DNA of 64,000 bases from Bacillota bacterium (GTDB lineage Bacteria; Bacillota_E; JAJZYS01; JAJYTV01). The position numbers and the translations under genes were made by a program. Each line of letters begins with the position of its first letter. Position 1 is the first letter of the stretch. The notes below the pieces were generated by a model. The model searched no databases. It had not been told where the DNA came from and saw nothing but the letters and a program-made list of their open reading frames with translations. Of the stretch, positions 32,706 to 41,129 are shown one piece after another. The DNA lies in assembly GCA_021845645.1 (NCBI GenBank), contig JAJZVM010000004.1, positions 1 to 64,000 of the forward strand, in the 5' to 3' direction.

Positions 32706-34795
32706 TGTCCGTCCAGGACTTCCGCGAGGAGACCGCGATCGGCAAGGCCTACGACGGACGCCTCGTGCGCCGCCTCCTGACGTACACCAAGCCGTACTGG
32801 GCCGCGATCCTGGCGGCGGCCCTACTGATCGGCTTCGTCACCTCCGCGGACCTCGCGCCGCCCTACCTCTCGGCGATCGCGATCGACAACTACATCGGGG
32901 GGCTCACGCTGCCGATGGCGTCCTTCAGCCCGAAGGCCGCACCCGCCGGCGCCGTGCTGTACGACGGGCGGGCGTACGTGCGCATCGCGAACCTGCACGG
33001 GACGTGGCACGGGCCACTCTTCGCCATCGCGCAGGCGCCGAACGGCAAGGAGTACCTCGTCCAGGGCATCGTCCAGGGCAAGACCTTGCACTGGCGCCAC
33101 GGCGTGCCGTCGCTGGACGGTGCGCGCCTTGCCGCCCGGCCGCTCTCCAGTGCGGCCATCGGACGCTTCCGCCAGCAGGACGTGCACGGCCTGCTCATGC
33201 TGGGTCTCCTCTACAGCATCGTCGTGCTGGTGGCGTTCGCCGCCAACTACGTGCAGACGTACATCCTGCAGTGGGCCGGCCAGATGATCGTCTTCGACAT
33301 CAGGAAGCAGCTCTTCAGCCACATCGAGGCCATGCACCTGCAGTACTTCGACCGCAACCCGATCGGCCGCCTCGTCACGCGCTGCACCAACGACACCGAA
33401 GCCTTGAACGAGGTCTACACGTCCGTCATCGTCAACGTGTTCAAGGACCTCTTCCTGCTCGTTGGGGCGATGGCGATCATGTGGGAGATGAACCACTTCC
33501 TCGCACTGGTCGGGTACGCCATCATCCCGCTCCTGGTCGTCAGCACCATCATCTACACCCGCTACGCCCGCGACGCCTACCGCACGGTGCGCATCTACCT
33601 GGCCCGCCTGAACGCGTTCCTCTCGGAGAACTTCTCCGGCATGCGCGTCGTGCAGGCCATGCGCCAGGAACTGCGCCAGCAGCGCCGCTTCGATCAGGAC
33701 AACACGGGCTACCTCAAGGCAGGCATCCGCGAGCTGACGATCTTCGCCGTCTTCCGCCCGACGATGAACTTCTTCTACAACCTGACGGCGGCGGCCCTCA
33801 TCTGGTGGGGCGGCGGCAGCGTTCTCGAGCACATCGTAGCGTTCGGCGTGCTCTACGCCTTCATCGGCTACGCCCAGCAGTTCTACCAGCCGATCAACGA
33901 CATGGCCGACAAGTACCAGATCATGCAGGCTGCGATGGCGGCCTCGGAGCGCATCTTCCAGGTGCTCGACACGCCGCGCCAGGTTTTGGACACGGCTGCG
34001 GCGCTTCCGCCGCCCGCTCCGCTCAAGGGCGAGATCCGCTTCGAGCACGCCTGGTTCGCCTACGACGGCGAGGAGTGGGTGCTGCGCGACGTCGACTTCA
34101 CGGTGCACCCGGGGCAGTCCGTCGCGTTCGTCGGCGCGACCGGCGCCGGCAAGTCGAGCATCGTCAACCTGATCGGCCGCTTCTACGACGTGCAGCGCGG
34201 CCGCGTGCTGATCGACGGCAAGGACGTGCGCGAGCTCCCGCAGAAGCGGCTGCGGCAGTCCATCGGCATGGTGCTGCAGGACGTGTTCCTGTTCGCGGGA
34301 AACGTGCGTGACAACATCCGCCTGGGCGATGACATCCCCGCCGGTCTCGTCGAACAGGCGGCGGCGCACGTCCACGCCGACAGCTTCATCAACCGTCTGC
34401 CGGGACGCTACGACGAGGAGGTCCTGGAGCGCGGCTCGACGTTCTCCGCCGGCCAGCGCCAGCTGATCGCCTTCGCGCGCGTCCTTGCGCACGACCCGGA
34501 CGTGCTGGTGCTGGACGAGGCGACCGCCAGCATCGACACCGAGACCGAAGCCCTGATCCAGTCCGCGCTCGCGCGCGTCTCCGAAGGCCGCACGACACTG
34601 ATCGTCGCGCACCGCCTGTCGACCATCCGGCAATGCGACCAGATCTTCGTGCTCAGCCACGGCCGCATCGTGGAGCGTGGCACGCACGACGAGCTCCTGG
34701 CACGCCGCGGCCTCTACTGGGACCTCTACCGCCTGCAGTACCGCGGCGGCGCGGACGACGCGGCGCTGCACTCCGACGGGGAGGCGAGCGACTGA
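32705..34795 (+). CDS. Heterodimeric ABC exporter subunit (YheH/BmrD type)
   Basis: Partner half-transporter of 696 residues. Between the first two helices is an extra outside domain of about 110 residues (roughly 70-175), as in BmrD. The ATPase has Walker A GATGAGKSSIVNLI, the altered signature FSAGQRQLIAFARVL and Walker B VLVLDEATASID with the catalytic glutamate. Together with the upstream subunit this gives one consensus and one degenerate ATP site. It probably exports drugs or lipids. Start and stop overlap the neighbouring genes (TGATG at both ends). Confidence 0.93.
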   Translation: MSVQDFREETAIGKAYDGRLVRRLLTYTKPYWAAILAAALLIGFVTSADLAPPYLSAIAIDNYIGGLTLPMASFSPKAAPAGAVLYDGRAYVRIANLHGTWHGPLFAIAQAPNGKEYLVQGIVQGKTLHWRHGVPSLDGARLAARPLSSAAIGRFRQQDVHGLLMLGLLYSIVVLVAFAANYVQTYILQWAGQMIVFDIRKQLFSHIEAMHLQYFDRNPIGRLVTRCTNDTEALNEVYTSVIVNVFKDLFLLVGAMAIMWEMNHFLALVGYAIIPLLVVSTIIYTRYARDAYRTVRIYLARLNAFLSENFSGMRVVQAMRQELRQQRRFDQDNTGYLKAGIRELTIFAVFRPTMNFFYNLTAAALIWWGGGSVLEHIVAFGVLYAFIGYAQQFYQPINDMADKYQIMQAAMAASERIFQVLDTPRQVLDTAAALPPPAPLKGEIRFEHAWFAYDGEEWVLRDVDFTVHPGQSVAFVGATGAGKSSIVNLIGRFYDVQRGRVLIDGKDVRELPQKRLRQSIGMVLQDVFLFAGNVRDNIRLGDDIPAGLVEQAAAHVHADSFINRLPGRYDEEVLERGSTFSAGQRQLIAFARVLAHDPDVLVLDEATASIDTETEALIQSALARVSEGRTTLIVAHRLSTIRQCDQIFVLSHGRIVERGTHDELLARRGLYWDLYRLQYRGGADDAALHSDGEASD

Positions 34796-35436
34796 TGCGC
34801 GTCGAGACGGGCCGCATCCTCCGCATCCTGGCCGAAACCTACCCTGAGGCCCAGTGCGCCCTCGTGCACGAGACGCCCTTCGAGCTGCTGGTCGCGACCA
34901 TCCTCTCGGCGCAGTGCACCGACGAGCGCGTCAACCTGATCACGCCGAGGCTCTTCCCGCGCTACGGAACACCTGAGCGGATGCTTTGCCTCACCGAGGA
35001 CGAGCTTTCGGACCTCATCCGCGACTGCGGCCTCTTCCGGGCCAAGGCGCGCAACATCCTCGGCACCTGCCAGGCGCTCGTCGCGCGGCACGCCGGGCAG
35101 GTGCCACGGCGTATGGAGGACCTCGTCGCGCTGCCCGGCGTCGGGCGCAAGACGGCGAACGTGGTGCTTGCGAACGCGTTCGGCGTCCCCGCCATCGCGG
35201 TGGACACGCACGTCTTCCGCGTGGCCCGCCGGCTGGGCCTCGCCACGGGCGACACCCCGGAGAAGGTGGAATCGGAGCTCAGGCGCCGGATTCCGCGCAG
35301 GAGCTGGTCCGGGGCCCACCACTGGCTGATCTGGCACGGCCGGCGCATCTGCCACGCCAGGCGGCCGCAGTGCCCCGTCTGTCCCTTGCGGGACTGCTGT
35401 CTTGGGTACCGCACCGGCACGGTGGGCGAAACGTAA
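34795..35436 (+). CDS. nth: Endonuclease III
   Basis: Base-excision repair DNA glycosylase/AP lyase of 213 residues for oxidised pyrimidines. The helix-hairpin-helix LPGVGRKTANVVLANAFG carries the catalytic lysine, and AVDTHVFRVARRLGL the catalytic aspartate. The C-terminal cysteines C-x6-C-x2-C-x5-C (CHARRPQC, CPLRDCC) bind a 4Fe-4S cluster. ATG at 34795 overlaps the ABC gene stop, so it is co-transcribed with the exporter although functionally unrelated. Confidence 0.95.
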   Translation: MRVETGRILRILAETYPEAQCALVHETPFELLVATILSAQCTDERVNLITPRLFPRYGTPERMLCLTEDELSDLIRDCGLFRAKARNILGTCQALVARHAGQVPRRMEDLVALPGVGRKTANVVLANAFGVPAIAVDTHVFRVARRLGLATGDTPEKVESELRRRIPRRSWSGAHHWLIWHGRRICHARRPQCPVCPLRDCCLGYRTGTVGET

Positions 35437-35450
35437 GGAGGATGAAGACC

Positions 35451-36674
35451 ATGGCGTTCGATCCTGCCCCCTTCCGCGACCTCTTCCCTGCCCTCGCGAT
35501 GACGGTGGGCGGCCGCCCCGCCGCCTTCTTCGACGGGCCCGGCGGCAGCCAGGTGCCTGAGGCGGTCATCGCCGCCCACCGGGATTACTACGTCGCCCGC
35601 AATGCCAACACCCACGGCCAGTTCCAGACGAGCCGCCTGGCCGACGAGACCGTCGCGGCCGCCCGCAGCGCGGCCGCGGCTCTCCTTGGGGCCGAGGGGC
35701 CAACGTCCATCTCGTTCGGCCAGAACATGACCAGCCTCAACTTCGCCCTGGCGCGCGCGGTCGGGCGCACCTTGCAGCGCGGCGACGAGATCGTCGTCAC
35801 CGACCTCGACCACGACGCGAACGTCGCCCCGTGGCTGAGCCTCGAGGAGCGCGGCGTCGTAGTGCGCTCCTGCCCTGTGCACCTCGACACCTGCACGCTC
35901 GACATGGATGCGCTGCGGGCCATCATCGGCGAGCGGACGCGGCACGTGGCGGTCGGGTACGCCTCGAACGCGGTCGGCACCGTGAACGACGTCGGGGAGA
36001 TCGTCCGCCTCGCGCACGCCGCGGGCGCAACGGTCTCGATCGACGCCGTGCATTTCGCGCCGCACGGCCTCATCGACGTGCAGGCCCTCGACGCGGACTT
36101 CCTGCTCTGCTCCGCCTACAAGTTCTTCGGCCCGCACGTCGGCATCCTGTACAGCCGCCCGGGAGCCCTCGACCATCTCCCCACGGACCGCGTCCGCCCG
36201 CAGGACCCCGCGGCGCCGACGCGCATCGAGACCGGCACCCTGAACCACGCCGCCCTCGCCGGCACCACGGCGGCGATCGAGACGATCGCGGCGCAGGGCG
36301 ACGGCGTCTCGCTGCGGGAGCGCATCGCGTCCGCCTTCGCAGCCATCTACCCCTACGAGCACGGTCTTGCAGGGAGGCTCTGGCAGGGCCTGCGGGCGAT
36401 CCCCGGCGTGACGCTCTACGGACCGCCCGTCGGGGACGCCTTGCGCGCCCCCACCGTCTCGTTCCGCCTGGCGGGCAGCGAACCTTCGTCGGTAGCCGCC
36501 AGGCTCGGGGCGCAGGGCTTCTTCGTCTGGGATGGCGACTTCTACGCGGTGACGCTGATCAAGCGTCTGGGCCTCGCCGATCAGGGCGGCGTCGTGCGCG
36601 TCGGAATGGCGCCCTACATCGTCGACCGCGAGGTGGACGGGCTTCTGCAGGCCGTGCGGGCGATCGCGGGATAG
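35451..36674 (+). CDS. Cysteine-desulfurase-like class V aminotransferase
   Basis: PLP enzyme of 407 residues. LLCSAYKFFGPHVG contains the PLP lysine; SFGQNMTSLNFALAR, DLDHDANVAPW and VSIDAVHFAPHG are the cofactor-binding segments. It fits the subfamily of cysteine desulfurase-like proteins typified by VC1184, which lack proven activity; the mobile loop cysteine of IscS/NifS is not evident (inference). The AGGAGG at 35436-35441 is nine bases before ATG 35451, so that start is chosen over ATG 35442. It follows nth closely and ends at a strong terminator. Confidence 0.87.
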   Translation: MAFDPAPFRDLFPALAMTVGGRPAAFFDGPGGSQVPEAVIAAHRDYYVARNANTHGQFQTSRLADETVAAARSAAAALLGAEGPTSISFGQNMTSLNFALARAVGRTLQRGDEIVVTDLDHDANVAPWLSLEERGVVVRSCPVHLDTCTLDMDALRAIIGERTRHVAVGYASNAVGTVNDVGEIVRLAHAAGATVSIDAVHFAPHGLIDVQALDADFLLCSAYKFFGPHVGILYSRPGALDHLPTDRVRPQDPAAPTRIETGTLNHAALAGTTAAIETIAAQGDGVSLRERIASAFAAIYPYEHGLAGRLWQGLRAIPGVTLYGPPVGDALRAPTVSFRLAGSEPSSVAARLGAQGFFVWDGDFYAVTLIKRLGLADQGGVVRVGMAPYIVDREVDGLLQAVRAIAG

Positions 36675-36688
36675 CCCGGGGTCCCAGG

Positions 36689-36715
36689 GGCCCTTCCCTC
36701 CCGGCGGGAAGGGCC
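36689..36715 (+). terminator. Terminator after the desulfurase-like gene
   Basis: GGCCCTTCCC pairs with GGGAAGGGCC around seven bases, followed by TCTTCCGTT. It closes the ABC exporter-nth-desulfurase transcription unit. Confidence 0.75.
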
Positions 36716-36722
36716 TCTTCCG

Positions 36723-36751
36723 TTGCTCGGGTACCGGGACCGTGATAGGAT
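36723..36751 (+). promoter_or_regulatory. Weak promoter candidate of the ABC-2 exporter operon
   Basis: TTGCTC, 17 bases, TAGGAT, placed 25 bases before the ATG of the ATPase gene and directly after the terminator. The hexamers match consensus only in part. Confidence 0.35.
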
Positions 36752-36776
36752 CGGCGCAATATTGGGAGGTCTGGTC

Positions 36777-37724
36777 ATGCTCGCAGTGCGGACAGATGGC
36801 CTGCGAAAGGTCTTCGAGCAGCGTCGGGGCCGCGAGCGCGCGCCGAGCGTCGCCGTGGCCGGGATAGACCTCGAGATCGCGCAGGGGGAGGCCGTCGCGT
36901 TCATCGGACCGAACGGCGCCGGCAAGTCCACGACCATCAAGATGCTCACCGGGATCCTGCACCCGACCGCGGGAACGGCGGAGGTTCTGGGGCTCGTGCC
37001 CTGGCGCCAGCGGCAGCGGCTCGCGCTCGAGATCGGCACGGTGTTCGGTCAGCGCTCGCAGCTCTGGTTCCACCTGCCGGCGGGAGACACGCTGCGCCTC
37101 CTGGGGGCCATCTACGAGCTGCCGGCGGCGCTGGCGCGTACGCGCATCGAGGAGCTCGTCGCTCGCTTCGCCCTGGGCGATCTCCTCTCCGTGCCGGTGC
37201 GCAAGCTCTCGCTCGGTCAGCGCATGCGGTTCGAGATCGCGGCGAGCCTTCTGCACAAGCCGAGGGTGCTCTTCCTCGACGAGCCGACGGTCGGTCTCGA
37301 CGTCATCGCGAAGGCGGAGGTGCGCGAAGTGATCCGCGAGGCCAACCGGGACGGCGCGACGGTGTTTCTCACGAGCCACGACGCCGGAGACATCGAGTCG
37401 ATCGCGCGCCGCTCCGTCGTCATCGACCGCGGCCACGTCGTGTTCGACGGCAAAGTCTCACAACTGCGGCGCCAGTGGCTGACGGACAAGGTGGTGGAAC
37501 TGCGTTCCGAGGAGGAGGTGGCGCCGCCCGCGATGCCGGGCGTGGTGGTCGAGAAGGTCTCCCGCTACGGCCTCAGGCTGCGCTTCTCGGCACAGGAGCT
37601 GCCCGTGCGCCAGGTGGTCGCGGCGCTCCTGGAGCGCTATCCCGTCCATGACATCACGATCTCGGACCCACCGCTCGAGTCGGTGATCGCCGCCATCTAC
37701 CAGGGCGAGGCGGCGCGGCGATGA
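36777..37724 (+). CDS. ABC-2 type exporter, ATP-binding protein
   Basis: ATPase of 315 residues: Walker A FIGPNGAGKSTTIKML, Q-loop region GTVFGQRSQLWFHLP, signature LSLGQRMRFEIAASLL, Walker B VLFLDEPTVGLD, and switch histidine FLTSHDAGDIE. The C-terminal 90 residues are an accessory domain typical of ABC-2 exporters. The two downstream genes encode its permeases. ATG at 36777 follows TTGGGAGGT. The substrate is unknown; relatives move drugs or envelope components. Confidence 0.93.
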   Translation: MLAVRTDGLRKVFEQRRGRERAPSVAVAGIDLEIAQGEAVAFIGPNGAGKSTTIKMLTGILHPTAGTAEVLGLVPWRQRQRLALEIGTVFGQRSQLWFHLPAGDTLRLLGAIYELPAALARTRIEELVARFALGDLLSVPVRKLSLGQRMRFEIAASLLHKPRVLFLDEPTVGLDVIAKAEVREVIREANRDGATVFLTSHDAGDIESIARRSVVIDRGHVVFDGKVSQLRRQWLTDKVVELRSEEEVAPPAMPGVVVEKVSRYGLRLRFSAQELPVRQVVAALLERYPVHDITISDPPLESVIAAIYQGEAARR

Positions 37725-38515
37725 CCGCCCTGCGCAAGCTCTGGGCGGTGGCCTTCGCCTATGCGCGCAGCGTCTGGGCCTATCCGGGGGCCGAGGCCCT
37801 GCGCACCATCTTCCTCGTCGTCATCCTCATCGTCTTCCTGGCGCTCTGGCGCACCACCTACCGCACGATGGACGCAGGCAGCCTGGGAGGTCTGGGACTT
37901 CCCCAGATGCTCGAGTACCTGGCCGGCACGGAGGCCATCATGCTCTCGACGCCGGCCTTCGCCGACCGCATCGGCGAGGACGTGCGGACGGGGGGGCTTG
38001 CCGTTCAGCTGACGCGGCCGATCTCGTACCTCGCCTTCCAGTTCGCGGTCGCCGCCGGCGAGAGCTGGCCACGCCTCCTCCTGAACCTCGCGGTGGGCTC
38101 CGCCGTCGTGATGCTGGCCACCGGCACCGTACCGGTATCGCCGGCGGGTCTCGCCGCCTACCTGATCGCCTACATCCCGGCGTTCCTGCTCTACGCATCC
38201 CTGTTCCTCACGCTCGCGCTGACGAGCTTCTGGCTCGAGGATGCATGGGCCGTGTCCTTTCTCGCGTCGCGCGCGGTGATGATCCTCGGCGGCATGCTGG
38301 TGCCGCTCTCGCTCTTCCCGCCCGTCCTCCTGCGGATCGCGCGCATCCTGCCGCTGCAGCTCATGGTGTATGGCCCGGCGGTGGAGCTCGTCCACCCGTT
38401 CCAGGGATATGCCGGGCTGCTCCTCGCGCAGTGCCTCTGGCTGCTGCTCCTCCTCGGCCTGCTCCTGTTCCTCTACCGGAAGGGAGTGACGGCGCTACAT
38501 GTCCACGGCGGATAG
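37721..38515 (+). CDS. ABC-2 family permease (DUF990 type), first subunit
   Basis: Six-helix membrane protein of 264 residues of the ABC2_membrane_6 (former DUF990) family. The region IGEDVRTGGLAVQLTRPISYL in the cytoplasmic loop is the family's best-conserved part and likely contacts the ATPase. The ATG overlaps the ATPase stop (ATGA), and the end overlaps the second permease by 17 bases, showing a tight operon. Confidence 0.9.
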   Translation: MTALRKLWAVAFAYARSVWAYPGAEALRTIFLVVILIVFLALWRTTYRTMDAGSLGGLGLPQMLEYLAGTEAIMLSTPAFADRIGEDVRTGGLAVQLTRPISYLAFQFAVAAGESWPRLLLNLAVGSAVVMLATGTVPVSPAGLAAYLIAYIPAFLLYASLFLTLALTSFWLEDAWAVSFLASRAVMILGGMLVPLSLFPPVLLRIARILPLQLMVYGPAVELVHPFQGYAGLLLAQCLWLLLLLGLLLFLYRKGVTALHVHGG

Positions 38516-39290
38516 GTGGCGCTTCTGGCCCCGCCTCATGCTTGCAGCCATGCGCGCTCAGCTCGCGTACCCCGGGGCGTTCTCCCTCACCGTGCTCGCG
38601 ATGGTACTGAACGACGGCGTCTGGCTCGCCTTCTGGTGGCTCTACTTCTCGCGCTTCCCCGTGATTCACGGCTGGCGGCTCGAGGACGTCGCTGCGCTCT
38701 GGGCGATCGGCGCGACCGCCATCGGCATGGTGCAGGGATTCGGCGGCAACCTGCCGCGCCTCAGCCGCCTGATCATGCAGGGCGAGCTCGACGTCTACCT
38801 CTCGCTGCCGAAACCAGCCCTGCCGCACCTCCTGCTAAGCCGCGTCAACGTCGCGAGCCTCGGCGACGTCGTGTTCGGCCCGCTTGTCTTCGTCGCCCTC
38901 CTCCACCCGACCCTGCCGCGTCTGGGACTCTTCCTGCTCGCGGTGGTCCTGGCGGCGCTGATCTTCTTCGCCTTCCTGCTCCTGCTGCACACGCTCGCCT
39001 TCTTTCTCGGCCGTGCGGACGTCCTCGCAGACCAGGTGACGATCAGCATGGTGACCTTCAGCACCTATCCGAGCCCCATTTTCCAGGGCGGGCTGCGCAT
39101 CCTGCTCTTCACCCTGCTGCCAGCCGGCTTCATCGACACGATGCCCGTATCGGTGCTGCGCTCGCCCAACCCCGGCTTCATCGCCGAGGCGGCCGCCTTC
39201 GCGCTGCTGCTGAACGCCATCGCGCTGTTCGTCTGGCGCGTCGGCCTGCGGCGGTACGAGTCCGGGAACCTGTTCCAGGCGCGACTCTGA
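38499..39290 (+). CDS. ABC-2 family permease (DUF990 type), second subunit
   Basis: Six-helix membrane protein of 263 residues, homologous to the first permease but clearly diverged. The conserved loop here reads IMQGELDVYLSLPKPALPHLL. With the ATPase it should form a heterodimeric exporter. ATG at 38499 lies inside the end of the first permease gene and has AAGGGAGTGA upstream. Confidence 0.9.
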   Translation: MSTADRWRFWPRLMLAAMRAQLAYPGAFSLTVLAMVLNDGVWLAFWWLYFSRFPVIHGWRLEDVAALWAIGATAIGMVQGFGGNLPRLSRLIMQGELDVYLSLPKPALPHLLLSRVNVASLGDVVFGPLVFVALLHPTLPRLGLFLLAVVLAALIFFAFLLLLHTLAFFLGRADVLADQVTISMVTFSTYPSPIFQGGLRILLFTLLPAGFIDTMPVSVLRSPNPGFIAEAAAFALLLNAIALFVWRVGLRRYESGNLFQARL

Positions 39291-39379
39291 AATGGCGAGG
39301 GCCAGCCTGCCTGCACCAGACGCGGCCCAGACCGCATATCCTGTCGACAGTAGGCTGCGCGACAGGAGGTGCAGGCGAT

Positions 39380-39853
39380 ATGTGGCCCATGCGTCAACAA
39401 GCCGCGGGCATCCGCCCATTCTACCTCTACCGCCTCGTCGACCAGTCCGGGGTGAGCGGCACCGGAATCGTCGCCGTTGGCGTCGTCCTGCCGTCAGGCA
39501 AGGCCGTGCTCGAGTGGCGCTCCCGCTGGAAGACGCTCACTGTGTTCGAGTCGGTCGAGCAGGTCCTGCAGATCCACGGACACGGCGGGCGCACGCAGCT
39601 ACAGTGGGGCGATCCGCCGCTGCCGGCGCCGATCGTCGGCTGGGGTGCCATGTGGCGCCGCGTGCGGCCGCCGGCCCCTCATCCCGGCGTGCGCGTCCTG
39701 CAAGCCCTGCCCGCCGCCAGCGCAGCCCGCAGCCAGGAAGTGCCGTCCCTTCAGGCCAAGTCAGCCGCTTGGCTCGCCTCTGCGCGCACGCGCCTGCTGG
39801 ACTGGCAAGGTCGGCGATCCCAGGGGGCACGCGAGCCTTCCGGCCAGGCCTAG
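39380..39853 (+). CDS. Hypothetical protein with a small HGHGG domain
   Basis: Protein of 157 residues. The first half (FYLYRLVDQSGVSGTGIVAV, VLEWRSRWKTLTVF, VLQIHGHGGRTQLQW) resembles a short uncharacterised domain seen in many bacterial and phage genomes that begins with a SGVSGTG strand and ends in IHGHxG; no function is known. The second half is basic, Pro/Ala-rich and probably disordered. ATG at 39380 has AGGAGGT nine bases upstream, so translation is likely. Confidence 0.65.
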   Translation: MWPMRQQAAGIRPFYLYRLVDQSGVSGTGIVAVGVVLPSGKAVLEWRSRWKTLTVFESVEQVLQIHGHGGRTQLQWGDPPLPAPIVGWGAMWRRVRPPAPHPGVRVLQALPAASAARSQEVPSLQAKSAAWLASARTRLLDWQGRRSQGAREPSGQA

Positions 39854-39873
39854 TGACCTCGGGGCGGCCTCCA

Positions 39874-40146
39874 TCAGGCGGCGCGCGCCAGAAGCAGCGC
39901 GCCGATCAGCACGAAGGCGGCTCCGGCGCCGACCTGCAGATAGCGCACGGGGACGACGCGGCCCAGGGCGTCGCCGAACAGCGCGCCGAGCAGCGAGGAC
40001 AGAAGGAGCGCCAGGCCGGCTGCTATGAAGATGAGCCAGGGTGCCCTGGTGCGCGACGCCAGCATCATCGTGGTCAGTTGGGTTTTGTCACCTAATTCTG
40101 CTAAAAATACTAAACCGAAGGTGACGGCGAAGGCCTTGAGATCCAA
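39874..40146 (-). CDS. Gdt1/UPF0016 (TMEM165-like) metal transporter half
   Basis: Membrane protein of about 90 residues with three helices. LAELGDKTQLTTMMLASR is the ExGD(K/R)(T/S) signature of the Gdt1/MneA family, which exports Mn2+ or moves Ca2+. Only one of the two usual repeats is present, so it would act as a dimer. I place the start at TTG 40146 (LDLKAFAVTFGLVF), with GGTGGGG upstream; an in-frame GTG at 40158 is too close to any site. A block of about 13 codons (40078-40116) covering this signature uses A/T-ending codons unlike the rest of the gene. Confidence 0.8.
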   Translation of the reverse strand: MDLKAFAVTFGLVFLAELGDKTQLTTMMLASRTRAPWLIFIAAGLALLLSSLLGALFGDALGRVVPVRYLQVGAGAAFVLIGALLLARAA

Positions 40147-40166
40147 GTGCGTCCCCACCCTCTCGC

Positions 40167-40225
40167 GTGCAGGATATGCTCCGCTGAGGCGTGGGTAGAA
40201 GCATACAGGTAGGGCGACACTGCAC
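40167..40225 (-). other. Structured leader of the Gdt1-like gene
   Basis: In the minus-strand leader GTGCAG (40220-40225) pairs with CTGCAC (40167-40172), enclosing TATGCT/AGCATA (40175-40180 with 40200-40205). The nested stems end about 20 bases before the start codon. Mn2+ riboswitches (yybP-ykoY) often precede this gene family, but the conserved GGGGAGUA loop is not clearly present. Confidence 0.35.
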
Positions 40226-40393
40226 TCTCCTTTCTACAGTCAATCGCGGTCGGCAGAGTGCCAGTTTGCCGCAGGCGACAGGAGTCGATGGGCGGCTGCC
40301 AAACCATCCGCGCGTGCTGTCCGTCGAATCCCGTAGATTGGCCAGCACTCAAGGAGTATCCTGTGGGAAGAGGCATCTCTGGGGGTGACTTCC

Positions 40394-40876
40394 ATGCTAT
40401 CCAGCAAGGTCGTCGAGATCGTGATCCGCTGCATCGCGGTCTATGCAGTGGTCCCGTTCATCAATAGCCTTGCGAGCTGGCTCACCATAGGCTTCGACCC
40501 CGGGGCTATACAAGGTCCGTTGCTCGTCGCAACCCTGGTGCGTCTTCTGCTGGTCCTCGTGCTCTGGCTTCTGGCACCGGCGCTTGGACGAAGGCTAGTC
40601 CCCGCCCCCGCTGCCGAACCGCCCCGCAACGTCCCGGGGCTCGACGAGATCGCAGTACTGGGCTTTGGCCTCGTAGGCCTCACGCTCGCCGCCCCGGCCC
40701 TAGCCAACATCGCCGTTTACGTCGCAGACGTCGTGACGGCCTCACGCATGCTAGGAACACTAGCCGTCAGTACCGGAACCCTGTGGGGTGGCATCGTGCA
40801 ATTGCTCATCGGCTTCGGCGTCTTCGTCGGCAGTCGTGCCCTTGGCCGAGCCTTCGTGGCGGTGCGCCGTGCCTGA
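40394..40876 (+). CDS. Small uncharacterised membrane protein
   Basis: Protein of 160 residues with about four hydrophobic helices (IVIRCIAVYAVVPFINSLA, LLVATLVRLLLVLVLWLLA, AVLGFGLVGLTLAAPALANI, GGIVQLLIGFGVFVGSRALG) separated by a Pro-rich loop. I recognise no family. ATG at 40394 has GGGGGTGA five bases upstream; an in-frame GTG at 40385 overlaps that site. Codon bias is weaker than in neighbours. Divergent from the Gdt1-like gene. Confidence 0.6.
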   Translation: MLSSKVVEIVIRCIAVYAVVPFINSLASWLTIGFDPGAIQGPLLVATLVRLLLVLVLWLLAPALGRRLVPAPAAEPPRNVPGLDEIAVLGFGLVGLTLAAPALANIAVYVADVVTASRMLGTLAVSTGTLWGGIVQLLIGFGVFVGSRALGRAFVAVRRA

Positions 40877-40969
40877 CGAAACCTCATGTCAAATCTTCCA
40901 TTGCGATTAGATCCCGATCACGGCCCTGAACTTTGATTCCACGGCCTATCTCATATCTCAAACTTGATT

Positions 40970-41068
40970 TTAAGGTCGTCCCCCCTGTCGGATTGCAAGC
41001 TGCGTCTTGTCGCCGAGCTCGGTCAGGAACACGAGGCCGAAGGTGACGGCAAATGCCTTGATGTCCAC
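40970..41068 (-). pseudogene. Remnant of a second Gdt1/UPF0016 gene
   Basis: A GTG at 41068, preceded by a good GGAGGTG, opens a frame whose first 26 codons give DIKAFAVTFGLVFLTELG followed by DKTQLAI, nearly identical to the intact gene at 39874. Homology then stops and a TAA follows after six unrelated codons. Only the first helix and signature survive. Codons here are G/C-ending, unlike the same segment of the intact copy. It lies just downstream of the DUF2268 gene. Confidence 0.8.
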
Positions 41069-41129
41069 CCTGCACCTCCGTGCACGTTCGCACGTTGGAG
41101 GGCATGCTACGCAGGCATCCTGGCAGACC

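Noticed and set aside
34962..37436. 824-codon antisense frame opposite nth, the desulfurase-like gene and the ABC ATPase
   Set aside because: Runs across three well-supported genes and their terminator; typical high-G+C artefact.
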